Assembly: GCA_902525615.1 (NCBI GenBank)
Contig: CABZHT010000001.1
Span: 285,282 to 349,281, forward strand
Reading direction: 5' to 3'
DNA: 64,000 nt
Source of the DNA: an uncultured Fidelibacterota bacterium
Lineage (GTDB): Bacteria > Fidelibacterota > Marinisomatia > Marinisomatales > Marinisomataceae
The notes beneath the pieces are model-generated. The model was not told the origin of the DNA, did no database searches, and saw only the letters and a list, made by a program, of their open reading frames with translations. The position numbers and the translations under genes were made by a program. Shown here one piece after another: positions 8,606 to 17,251 of the stretch; the first letter of the stretch is position 1, and every line of letters begins with the position of its first letter.

Positions 8606-9837
8606 AACTCCCTCTTGTTTAATGAATCTAAAATTGACTTACCTTTACCAACTTGTATGTGTCCGTAAATATCGTAAGTCGTTCCAATCTTACTATGTCT
8701 TGCCACAACTCTTGAAATGTCTTGAATTGGTATTCCTTGTTTCAATAACTGACTTATGACTCCGTGTCTTATACTATGTGGTGTGAATAGTGGTTCTTGT
8801 GTTCTTTTATCAACCAATCCTAATCCCTCACATAATCTTTTGAAATTTGAAATCAACCACTCTTTACTATACTTGTTATTCGTTCCTGGATTTGTGAAAA
8901 CATATTTATCTTTTGGATTTCTGCTATCAAATCTTTTCTGTATCAACTTTTGTAATGTTTCCGGTAATTCAAAATTCGTAGTCAATGTTCTCTTGAAATA
9001 GATAGTCATTGTTTTCATATCTCTATTCAAATGACTATACGGAAATCTTGTTTCTCCAACCTCGTCTTTATCATTAGTCCATTTCAGTATTTGTATTTCT
9101 CCACCTCTCATTGCCGTATTCAACATAAAGTATAACATTTCCTTGAAATCTGTATTTCTATTGAACCAAGTCCATTTCTTTCTTTCATCATCAGTAGTAG
9201 GATTGAAATCCAAACTCTTTTCAATGAAAGAATATAGTTTATCCCAATCCTCGCCCATTGGAATTTCATCAATCGTTCTTGACTGATATTTTGGAATCTT
9301 GATTTCGTGGTTAAAAGGATTCTGTATAATATAATTTTCTCTTACCAACCACTTGAAAAAGGTTTTGAGATAAGTCATATCATTTTTGATAGTGTTCTGT
9401 TTTAGTCCTTTTTTCTTTCTATATGTTTGATACGCCTTTATCATTTCAGTAGTAATCTTTGGAACGAGAATCCCCTTATATCTTCGGTCTAAAAATTTTC
9501 TAAATTGTTCTGTGTAATTGGTATGATTTACCGCAGTGATTCTTGATAGTTCTAAATTATCTACCCTTTTGAAATTGTATTTCTCGTATTGTTTCAAAAC
9601 ATTTTTGAGAGTGTTCGGTTCTTTGATTGTTGGATTGCCCTTGATTGTATTTGTATCAATATAATCGTAGTGTTTATCCAACTCTTTCTTTCTTGCCTTT
9701 TTCTCTTTCTCGTTCAACTGACCGAGATACTTCGTTATTCTTTTTTTCTTACGCCCATAAGTGTCTTGGTATGAAAATGTTTGGTAGTAAGAATAACCTC
9801 TACTATTCGTGAATATCGTTGATTTTCTTTTACTCAT
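8602..9837 (-). CDS. Tyrosine recombinase / phage-type integrase
   Basis: SAM-like N domain; catalytic LNTAMRGGEIQILKW, TPHSIRHG, ARHSKIGTTYDIYGH. Confidence 0.95.
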   Translation of the reverse strand: MSKRKSTIFTNSRGYSYYQTFSYQDTYGRKKKRITKYLGQLNEKEKKARKKELDKHYDYIDTNTIKGNPTIKEPNTLKNVLKQYEKYNFKRVDNLELSRITAVNHTNYTEQFRKFLDRRYKGILVPKITTEMIKAYQTYRKKKGLKQNTIKNDMTYLKTFFKWLVRENYIIQNPFNHEIKIPKYQSRTIDEIPMGEDWDKLYSFIEKSLDFNPTTDDERKKWTWFNRNTDFKEMLYFMLNTAMRGGEIQILKWTNDKDEVGETRFPYSHLNRDMKTMTIYFKRTLTTNFELPETLQKLIQKRFDSRNPKDKYVFTNPGTNNKYSKEWLISNFKRLCEGLGLVDKRTQEPLFTPHSIRHGVISQLLKQGIPIQDISRVVARHSKIGTTYDIYGHIQVGKGKSILDSLNKREL

Positions 9838-9845
9838 ACTGGAAT

Positions 9846-9866
9846 CTACAACACAAAACTACAACA
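9846..9866. promoter_or_regulatory. Candidate integrase arm-type sites, right end (two CTACAACA octamers), overlapping the int promoter region
   Basis: CTACAACA at 9846-9853 and 9859-9866, same octamer as at the left end. Confidence 0.45.
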
Positions 9867-9895
9867 TACAAGAATTTCTCGTCTATACTGAATAA

Positions 9896-9939
9896 ATTTC
9901 TAATCCGTAGGTCACAGGTTCAAATCCTGTCCGGGGTAC
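9896..9939 (+). repeat. attR-type direct repeat (44-bp tRNA-Arg 3' fragment)
   Basis: Identical to 3300-3343; no 5' tRNA half. Confidence 0.93.
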
Positions 9940-10006
9940 AATAAATCCTTCCTTTATTTCATAAGACCAATCCATTATATTTATATAAACTAATTAGGAG
10001 AATAAT

Positions 10007-10288
10007 ATGAAATTAGATATCAAAAGTTTTATAATCGGAATTTTAACAACTGTTAACCTATTTCTGATAATGGGATTTGATGATCATGATGAAGAAAATC
10101 AAAATGGTAGATACCAAGTAATCATTGATAGTAAAGGTGATCAATACTGGTATGATACTCGCTATGGAGACAAAATTGCAATCGGATCAAAATCTTATGG
10201 ATACATTTTACTTAAAGAAGAAGGTGGCATGAAAGAAAGATTTGATAAAGAATTTGAACTAGTTAAAGCTCTAAAAGAATTAGATTAG
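10007..10288 (+). CDS. Hypothetical 93-aa protein with N-terminal hydrophobic segment
   Basis: ORF with upstream TTAGGAGAA ribosome-binding site. Confidence 0.7.
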   Translation: MKLDIKSFIIGILTTVNLFLIMGFDDHDEENQNGRYQVIIDSKGDQYWYDTRYGDKIAIGSKSYGYILLKEEGGMKERFDKEFELVKALKELD

Positions 10289-10292
10289 CTAT

Positions 10293-11153
10293 TTAACTAG
10301 ATAGAAATTCTTTGGCAAGTTGCTCCATCAAATTTCCACCCTTTTCATTCAGGTGAATATGATCGCAAAGCAACTGTAGCTTATACTTTTCTCCAATCTT
10401 TGTCCAACTCCAACCAAAGACATAGTGAAGTATAACGGCTCTTAGGCCTCGTAATCTTCGAAGTTCAGAAGTAGTGTATGGAACGCTATTACTGGAACTT
10501 ATTTGTTCTTTGAATTTTGAAAATAAATCAAGGATTGATAGATTATATTTCAAAGCAATCCTTTTAATTATTTTATTGTGATTTTTAATGACACTTATGA
10601 TTGATGCGTCTCCTTGCTCGCCAAGCCATGGAAGAGTTGTAATAGCAATTTTAGCAGATGTATTTTTTTTAATCTTATCCACAAAGATTTCAATTTGCTC
10701 TTCAAACCATTCAATTGAAGGAACTTGTGGAAGATTTTTTGTTTGAATATAATAGTCTTGAATTAATTTAACCGGCTGACTACCTATTGCATCATTGGTT
10801 CCAATTAAAATGGTAACATAATCTGGATTATGCTTAATAATATCATCTATTCTCTGATTTAAATTCCAAGTTAGATCCGCATTGATACCCGCATTGATAT
10901 AAATCTTGGAATCATCATTCTTCCTTAAGTTGCCCACCCAGTCATATCCAATATGACCATGAGTAATACTATCACCACAGCAAACAACTACAGGCTTATC
11001 ATTTTTAACAAGATTTACATTGTGAGCATCCATATCAGGAAGTTGCCAGGACTTTCTTATAATCGGCAGTTTATAGATATTTATTATTATTGTATTACGA
11101 AAAAAATATATAAGAGTAATCAATACAATAAAAAACGATAGATACAAAAGCAT
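10293..11153 (-). CDS. SGNH/GDSL-family hydrolase with N-terminal TM anchor
   Basis: VVCCGDSITHGHIGYDW, VTILIGTNDAIGS, CDHIHLNEKGGNLM blocks. Confidence 0.88.
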   Translation of the reverse strand: MLLYLSFFIVLITLIYFFRNTIIINIYKLPIIRKSWQLPDMDAHNVNLVKNDKPVVVCCGDSITHGHIGYDWVGNLRKNDDSKIYINAGINADLTWNLNQRIDDIIKHNPDYVTILIGTNDAIGSQPVKLIQDYYIQTKNLPQVPSIEWFEEQIEIFVDKIKKNTSAKIAITTLPWLGEQGDASIISVIKNHNKIIKRIALKYNLSILDLFSKFKEQISSSNSVPYTTSELRRLRGLRAVILHYVFGWSWTKIGEKYKLQLLCDHIHLNEKGGNLMEQLAKEFLSS

Positions 11154-11159
11154 TATTAT

Positions 11160-12110
11160 TTAAGAATTGATTTCAGGTAATTCAAATGCAACAACTCTAG
11201 CATCATTATCCACTGCATATAAATACCATTTACCATGCATATAAGCTGTAGCAATCCCATCAGTATAAGAAACATTATCTAAGTACATCGTAGTCATATA
11301 TTCTAATGTTTTGCGATCATATAAATGAAAACGGTTATCTGTTTTACTTTGCTCAGTACAAATCCAGTATCCACCATTATCTTTATTAGTTACTAAAGCT
11401 ATACCTTCAGGATCGTTTCCTCTATTAAAATTGCCTAAATCTTCTTTTATAACTTTACCTGATATTAAATCTAAAACCATAACCTTGTGGTACTCTTTCA
11501 TTTCCTCTGCTACTAGCAAAGTTTTATAATGTTTATCTGCTTGAATACTTTCTACTTGATAAAGCGTTGGGTTTCCTAGTACTGTAACTTTCCCTACGGA
11601 AAATTCTCCATTTTCAATGGTAAAATCCCAACCTAAAATTCGATCCTCTCTTGGATTGTTATATTCGTAGCTATCGGTAACCAAAACTTTATAGGAATTA
11701 TTATCTTGCTGATAAAATGTAATTCCATAAGGACTACGTAACTCATCATTACCAAAAGTACCTAAAAACTCCATTGATGAATTAAATACAGCAACCTGTT
11801 TATTGTCTCTTTCTGTAACTAAAACAAATTGATCATTAATGGTTGTAATACCATTTGGATATGCATCTTCTCTTTTGATGGATTTTTTAAATTTCCCATT
11901 CATTGCACCATACACATGAAGTTCATTCTTATCTTTAACTGTCACTACAATAACATGTTTTCTCATTAAGAATCCAATACTATCCATTCCAGCATCTTGT
12001 AAAGATTCTGTTACAAACATAGGGCTTTGTAAGGTGATGACATTAGGTTTAGAATTACACCCAATCAAAAAAAATAAGTGACAAATGAGATATATTTTAA
12101 AAACTTTCAT
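11160..12110 (-). CDS. Beta-propeller phytase-like lipoprotein
   Basis: Lipobox LIGCNS; NHL/phytase-like repeats, EGIALV...GGYWICTEQ...LYAVDNDARVVAFEL. Confidence 0.65.
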   Translation of the reverse strand: MKVFKIYLICHLFFLIGCNSKPNVITLQSPMFVTESLQDAGMDSIGFLMRKHVIVVTVKDKNELHVYGAMNGKFKKSIKREDAYPNGITTINDQFVLVTERDNKQVAVFNSSMEFLGTFGNDELRSPYGITFYQQDNNSYKVLVTDSYEYNNPREDRILGWDFTIENGEFSVGKVTVLGNPTLYQVESIQADKHYKTLLVAEEMKEYHKVMVLDLISGKVIKEDLGNFNRGNDPEGIALVTNKDNGGYWICTEQSKTDNRFHLYDRKTLEYMTTMYLDNVSYTDGIATAYMHGKWYLYAVDNDARVVAFELPEINS

Positions 12111-12113
12111 GTA

Positions 12114-12863
12114 CTACTCAACAATGTTTATGAGTTCAATATCAAATATTAAAGTTGATGATGGAGGAATGATATATTCTTCATTTTTAGCATCCTTAAT
12201 GACCCCTGTAATACCGTATCCTAAATTTTCAGGAATATAAACTTTCCACTTAGATCCAACAGGCATTTCTTGTAAGGTTTGCTGCCAGCCTTGAATTACT
12301 CTGTTAAGTGCAAATGTTGCTGGTTCTCCTCTATCATAACTACTATCAAATTTTGTACCATCAATTAAAAATCCGTTATAGTGAACGACAACAACGTCTT
12401 CAAAATTAGGAATTTGGCCTAAGCCCTCTTGAACAACTTTATATTGAATTTGAGTGTTACTAATAAATTTGATTCCTTCATTGTTTTTATTTTTATCTAA
12501 AAACTCTTGGCCTGCTATTTTATTTTCTTTAGAAAGTTTTTTTGATTTTTCACTTAAAGATCTTGATAAATTTCTTTCCGAATTTCGAATATTATAACTT
12601 TTTAAAACTTCATTCCTGGTTTGTGTATTTATTCTAGGCTTTTCTTTATTCCAAGAATCGTTTAAACCTTCAATGATTAAATCACGATTAATTTCTGTTT
12701 CTGGAAGATTTTGACCAATATTAATTCCCATAGTATAACTCAAAGAATCCTGAAAAGTTACAATTGGCTTATCTTCTAATTCTTTTGACTTATTACTTTC
12801 TGTTGAGCATGAAAGTAATAAAAGGCAGAAAATTGTTAGTTGAATTTTAAATATTTTTTTCAT
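12114..12863 (-). CDS. FKBP-type peptidyl-prolyl cis-trans isomerase lipoprotein
   Basis: VVVHYNGFLIDGTKFDSSYDRGEPATFALNRVIQGWQQTLQEMPVGSKWKVYIPENLGYG. Confidence 0.95.
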   Translation of the reverse strand: MKKIFKIQLTIFCLLLLSCSTESNKSKELEDKPIVTFQDSLSYTMGINIGQNLPETEINRDLIIEGLNDSWNKEKPRINTQTRNEVLKSYNIRNSERNLSRSLSEKSKKLSKENKIAGQEFLDKNKNNEGIKFISNTQIQYKVVQEGLGQIPNFEDVVVVHYNGFLIDGTKFDSSYDRGEPATFALNRVIQGWQQTLQEMPVGSKWKVYIPENLGYGITGVIKDAKNEEYIIPPSSTLIFDIELINIVE

Positions 12864-12905
12864 GAACGTATTCTATTACGAATCAAAAGAATAGTAAAGA
12901 AATAA

Positions 12906-13739
12906 TTATCTTCCATCTTCATAACCTTTATAATCATCCATCATATCATAAAGACCATAAAGACTACTAACTTTGATTAACAAGGAGCTAGGAAGCAACG
13001 CTCTAAGCAAAACTACCTGATTCATTATCCATGGAACTTTTGGCGAATGAAATCCAAGTTTAATTGCACGATTCACAATGACTTTTGCAACAGAATCGTG
13101 ACTCTTTACCCCTGGTGCTAATAACTGACCTAAAAAATTAAGCTTAGTTCCTTCAAATAATCCTTTCTTCAAAAAGTTTGGATGAATGGAAGAAAATTTA
13201 ACACCAGACTTACCCATCTTTTTTACTTCAAGTCTTAAGGATTCAGTAAGTCCTGCTACAGCCCATTTAGTAGCAGCGTATACAGCTAGCTTAGGAGCAC
13301 CTGTCATTGATGATGCTGAGGAAATATTAATAACGTGACCAGAGTTTTTATCTAACATAGTTGGCATGAATGCACGAATGGTATATATCATTGATGTAAA
13401 GTTTACATTAATAAGATTTTCAAGCTCTTCATCACTTCTATCTAGCATATACCCAGTATAAACAGTACCAGCATTATTAATTAGGATATCTAAACTACCA
13501 AACTTTTCTTTAATGATATTTGCATTACTATATACTTGTTCTTTGTTTGTAACATCACATATTTGAGAGAAAACATCAAATCCTTGCTCTTTAAAATTAT
13601 TAACAGTTTTGTTTAGATCATCTTCCTTGAAATCCCAAAGTATTACCTTTCCACCTTCATTTAGAATTCTTTGTGCAGTAGCTAAACCTATACCTTTAGC
13701 TCCTCCCGTGATAAGAACAAGTTTATTTTTAAGATTCAC
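12906..13739 (-). CDS. Short-chain dehydrogenase/reductase
   Basis: LITGGAKGIGLATA, NNAG, YAATKWA motifs. Confidence 0.95.
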   Translation of the reverse strand: MNLKNKLVLITGGAKGIGLATAQRILNEGGKVILWDFKEDDLNKTVNNFKEQGFDVFSQICDVTNKEQVYSNANIIKEKFGSLDILINNAGTVYTGYMLDRSDEELENLINVNFTSMIYTIRAFMPTMLDKNSGHVINISSASSMTGAPKLAVYAATKWAVAGLTESLRLEVKKMGKSGVKFSSIHPNFLKKGLFEGTKLNFLGQLLAPGVKSHDSVAKVIVNRAIKLGFHSPKVPWIMNQVVLLRALLPSSLLIKVSSLYGLYDMMDDYKGYEDGR

Positions 13740-13755
13740 ACTTTAAAATAAAGTA

Positions 13756-14739
13756 TTACAGATTAGAATACCATTGAATTCCATATGCCAAAGTTACACT
13801 TATTGCTAAGCCTAACATAAGTCTGAAAAAATCAGAATAAAGCATTGGAAATATACCTTTTTTGTGCTTGTCAGTGTATGTGAGAGTTCCATAACCTTGA
13901 GCAAACATAATACCAATTTCTCTCCCTGCTAACATGCCCATAAATACAAAAGTAGTACTCATAGGAAGGTCATTTACTTCTTTAAAATAGTAAAGTACAA
14001 ACACATACACCAAATCAACTAATGTAGCAGAACGAACATATCTAGTGTTTGTTTTAGATAATACTATTTCTTGAATTTTTCCTCCCCTTTCATAAAACAT
14101 AAAAGCTAATCCAAGGAGCATTGTTCCTAAAATAAGTATTTGAAAAGATATAGTAGGAACAGATGAATATCTTGGTAAGAATACCATAATATTTGCCATA
14201 TCATGTGAAAGCCATGTTGACCATAACCAACCGGTAGTTATCCATTGTGCAATTCTCCAATAAGTATTGTTCTTGTTATCACCCTTTTCACCTTCATATA
14301 AGATATATTTGCTAATTAAATACCATGCAGCAAATGCAAACACAAATGATACGCCATATCCCACAAAACTTTTTAAAAGCATTTTTTCCATCAGACCATC
14401 CACGCTAGCGGCAAAGACAGATAAGACTAAAAAAGTGGTTGATACAGGAATTTTTAATCTAGTTAAAAGAACTAAAACAAGAGGTGCTAATGCGTGATAC
14501 CACATGATTTCAATTTCTGGGAATTCGGTCAATCTACCAAAAGCAGGATCTCCCGCATTGAATCCTTGAATCATAGTGAAAACAAAAATTGATCCCATAT
14601 AACCAAACATCCAATACCACTTAACGTCAGCTCTATTGGATGCAATGTATGTACCTAAAGTCTGGATGCTGTCATTTGCAGTAACCGCATACACAGCAAA
14701 CAAAAATCCTAAAAAAGACCAAATGGTTAAGAAGTCCAT
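13756..14739 (-). CDS. PiT-family inorganic phosphate transporter-like protein
   Basis: VTANDSIQTLGTYIAS, IPVSTTFLVLSVFA, DLPMSTTFVFMGMLAGRE; next to phoU. Confidence 0.75.
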   Translation of the reverse strand: MDFLTIWSFLGFLFAVYAVTANDSIQTLGTYIASNRADVKWYWMFGYMGSIFVFTMIQGFNAGDPAFGRLTEFPEIEIMWYHALAPLVLVLLTRLKIPVSTTFLVLSVFAASVDGLMEKMLLKSFVGYGVSFVFAFAAWYLISKYILYEGEKGDNKNNTYWRIAQWITTGWLWSTWLSHDMANIMVFLPRYSSVPTISFQILILGTMLLGLAFMFYERGGKIQEIVLSKTNTRYVRSATLVDLVYVFVLYYFKEVNDLPMSTTFVFMGMLAGREIGIMFAQGYGTLTYTDKHKKGIFPMLYSDFFRLMLGLAISVTLAYGIQWYSNL

Positions 14740-14761
14740 CTATAATACCCCCATAAAAAAA

Positions 14762-15415
14762 TTAAATTTTTTCATCATGTCTAACAATTTTACCATTGAT
14801 TTGAAAGATTATGTCTTCGGCTATATTCGTTGTATGATCTGCAGCTCTTTCAACATATCTTGAAATATTCGTAAAAACAATAAATTGCCTTAAGAATTCA
14901 GAATTACTTTTGGTTTTTTCTTTAAAAAGTGTAAATATCTCTCTATTATTGTTATCAATAATATCATCCATTTCAATAACTTCAAATGCTTTTGCTTCAT
15001 CAGATAAAATAAAGGCATTAATAACTTCATTTAACATAGCAGTTAAAGTTTCTGCCGAATTTGACAGAATTTTAGGTAATTCCAAATCTGGATGTTCAAC
15101 CATAAACTGGGTATTTCTAGCTATATTGGTTGCATAATCTCCTATTCTTTCAAGCTCATTATTAATTTTCAAAGCAGCTAATAGATATCGCAAATCTGAA
15201 TCAGTAGGATGAAAATTTTCAATAATTTCGTTGACTTCTTTTTCTATTTCTACTTCCATCATATTTATTTTAGAATCAACATTTATTACAATTTGAGATT
15301 TATCTAAATCTTTTTCTTCAATTGCACTAAACGCATCTTTAATATTCGTTTCAACTAACGAGCTTAGTTTTAATAAATTATAGTTTAAATCTTGTATTCT
15401 GTCAGACAAATTCAT
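14762..15415 (-). CDS. phoU: PhoU domain protein
   Basis: Helical repeats with ELERIGDYATNIARN and YVERAADHTTNIAEDIIF. Confidence 0.88.
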   Translation of the reverse strand: MNLSDRIQDLNYNLLKLSSLVETNIKDAFSAIEEKDLDKSQIVINVDSKINMMEVEIEKEVNEIIENFHPTDSDLRYLLAALKINNELERIGDYATNIARNTQFMVEHPDLELPKILSNSAETLTAMLNEVINAFILSDEAKAFEVIEMDDIIDNNNREIFTLFKEKTKSNSEFLRQFIVFTNISRYVERAADHTTNIAEDIIFQINGKIVRHDEKI

Positions 15416-15448
15416 TCTCCATAATATAGGAAAAGTACAAAAAAATAT

Positions 15449-15466
15449 TTAGGATTATGTTAGGAT
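15449..15466 (-). promoter_or_regulatory. Candidate Pho box upstream of phoU
   Basis: Minus strand ATCCTAA-CATA-ATCCTAA, perfect 7-bp repeat at 11-bp period, 34 bp from the start codon. Confidence 0.5.
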
Positions 15467-15476
15467 TCAGATAAAA

Positions 15477-15506
15477 AAAAGAGGGAAGAAAACTCTTCCC
15501 TCTTTT
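15477..15506 (-). terminator. Rho-independent terminator downstream of the 15555-17141 gene
   Basis: aaaagagggaaga-aaac-tcttccctctttt perfect stem. Confidence 0.85.
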
Positions 15507-15554
15507 CGAAGTAATATTCACAATAGGAGATGCTATATTACTTATTGAATTAAT

Positions 15555-17141
15555 TTAGTTATTTTCTTCTGACCATACTGTCCAGCCATCAAAAGCATCA
15601 TCGTTGAAACCAGCTTTTAAAGCACCAACAAATGTTGCAGATGCATCCATGCTAGCTTCAGTTGGAGTTGATCCTGTAAACTCGGTTGTTGGAAGTAAGT
15701 TTGCTTCTGTTACGCCAGTATTACCATCTTGTACATTAAATGTAAAGCTAGCACCTGGATCCGATCCATCAGTAGCTGCAACAACTGCAGGTTCAGGAAC
15801 ATCATCCATAACATTTAAAGGATCTAACCAGATGTATCGTCCATCAGCATCATTTGTAGGAGGAGTTGAACCATTTACAACAAATGATCCATCTAAATTT
15901 CCATCTTCATTAGTAGCACGGAAACCTCTTCTTTGCTGATCTACCAACATATAATTTTGGAAGTGTCCAGCAGTTCCTTCTCTTAATCTTAAAGACTCAT
16001 CTTCAGAAGATCCGCTGTTATTTCCTACAATTGTTACATTAGAAAATTTAGGAAATGAATCGTCTGCAGCTTGGTTGCTGTTTCTTCCATCCATTTCATG
16101 ACCTCTATTTGAGGTTGCACCTCTAACTACAACTAGGAATTGTCCTGTTCCTTGGTATCCGGTGTCTGTATCAAATCCGTCGTCGCCGACTTTGTATACC
16201 ATACAGTATCTTAAATCAACAGTTCCACCAAACATTTCAAAACCGTCATCAAAGTTATAAGCTACTTCACAGTAACTAACTTCTGTTCCAGTTCCAACAC
16301 CAGCTAATGTAATACCATTAATTTCATTATCTGGAGCAATTGCTCTACCACCATAGCGAACTGAAACATATCTTAATGTACCAGAGTCATCAGCAGCATC
16401 TGTACCACCATAAGGTACTGAAGCAACACCCTCAACGGTTCTAGTTCCACCGCCTTGAATTGGTGCATAACCACAGACAATTAATCCACCCCATGCTCTA
16501 CCACCAACAATTGGAAGTCTGTCTGGTTCGTCTCTTGCAATAATTGATGTCATGATAATTGGAGCATTAGCAGTACCTACTGCTTCAATCTTTCCACCTT
16601 GCCATACTACAATTGCAGGAGCGTTTCCATTACCATCATCTGATAATGCATAAATGTTAGATCCGGCTGCAATTGTTAACGTTGCACCATCTCTAACTTG
16701 TAGTTGACCAGAAAGTACATAATCACCGCTTAAATCTAAATCTGAAGTAACATCTCCATATAAACTTCTTTCAACATTCATATCCATTGAGTATGAATTT
16801 GATAAAGTTGTTGTACCATCTAAAGCGGTTGTAGTAACTGTTAACGAAACAGTTTTTAAACCTCTGGAAGAGAATGTATGTGAACCACTTGGAGCAACAG
16901 CAGTTGCTTCACCATTAAAATCCCATGCATATGCTACTCCAGCACCAGTACCGTTAGAAGCATCCTGATTATCTGAAATAGAAAAATTATAGGTTAATGT
17001 TCCCATCACATGCTCAGCGTTAAATGGCTGTGCAGATGGAGGAAGAGTAGTATTATCTACAGTCTCTGTATCGTTATCATCGCATGATGTAAAAAGAAAT
17101 ACACTTGCGAAAATAGACAATATGATTTTTTTACTATTCAT
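15555..17141 (-). CDS. Surface lipoprotein with PKD-like domain and right-handed beta-helix region
   Basis: Lipobox FTSCDD; AWDFNGEAT...HTFSSRGLKTVSLTV (PKD-like); IKSCNVEY-type repeats such as LRYVSVRYGG and VSYCEVAYNFDDGFEMFGGTVDLRYCMVYKVGDDGFDTD. Confidence 0.75.
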   Translation of the reverse strand: MNSKKIILSIFASVFLFTSCDDNDTETVDNTTLPPSAQPFNAEHVMGTLTYNFSISDNQDASNGTGAGVAYAWDFNGEATAVAPSGSHTFSSRGLKTVSLTVTTTALDGTTTLSNSYSMDMNVERSLYGDVTSDLDLSGDYVLSGQLQVRDGATLTIAAGSNIYALSDDGNGNAPAIVVWQGGKIEAVGTANAPIIMTSIIARDEPDRLPIVGGRAWGGLIVCGYAPIQGGGTRTVEGVASVPYGGTDAADDSGTLRYVSVRYGGRAIAPDNEINGITLAGVGTGTEVSYCEVAYNFDDGFEMFGGTVDLRYCMVYKVGDDGFDTDTGYQGTGQFLVVVRGATSNRGHEMDGRNSNQAADDSFPKFSNVTIVGNNSGSSEDESLRLREGTAGHFQNYMLVDQQRRGFRATNEDGNLDGSFVVNGSTPPTNDADGRYIWLDPLNVMDDVPEPAVVAATDGSDPGASFTFNVQDGNTGVTEANLLPTTEFTGSTPTEASMDASATFVGALKAGFNDDAFDGWTVWSEENN

Positions 17142-17231
17142 TTTCTTATCCTTTTTATACTATTAAAGTGTGTGGAAAAATCCCACCATGAAAAATTAGA
17201 TTTACAAATTGAGTTTGCTATTTGAAGTTTG

Positions 17232-17249
17232 TTAGGATTATGTTTGAAT
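17232..17249 (-). promoter_or_regulatory. Candidate Pho box upstream of the PKD/beta-helix lipoprotein gene
   Basis: Minus strand ATTCAAA-CATA-ATCCTAA, 91 bp from the start codon. Confidence 0.45.
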
Positions 17250-17251
17250 TT

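Larger units (their letters stand above)
3300..9939. mobile_element. tRNA-Arg-integrated mobile element (~6.6 kb)
   Basis: Perfect 44-bp direct repeats duplicate the tRNA 3' half; integrase just inside the distal repeat; all confident ORFs on the minus strand. Confidence 0.93.

Noticed and set aside
9896-9939. Second tRNA gene at the right end of the element
   Set aside because: Only the anticodon-loop-to-3' half is present; no D-arm or 5' acceptor strand, so it is the att duplication.
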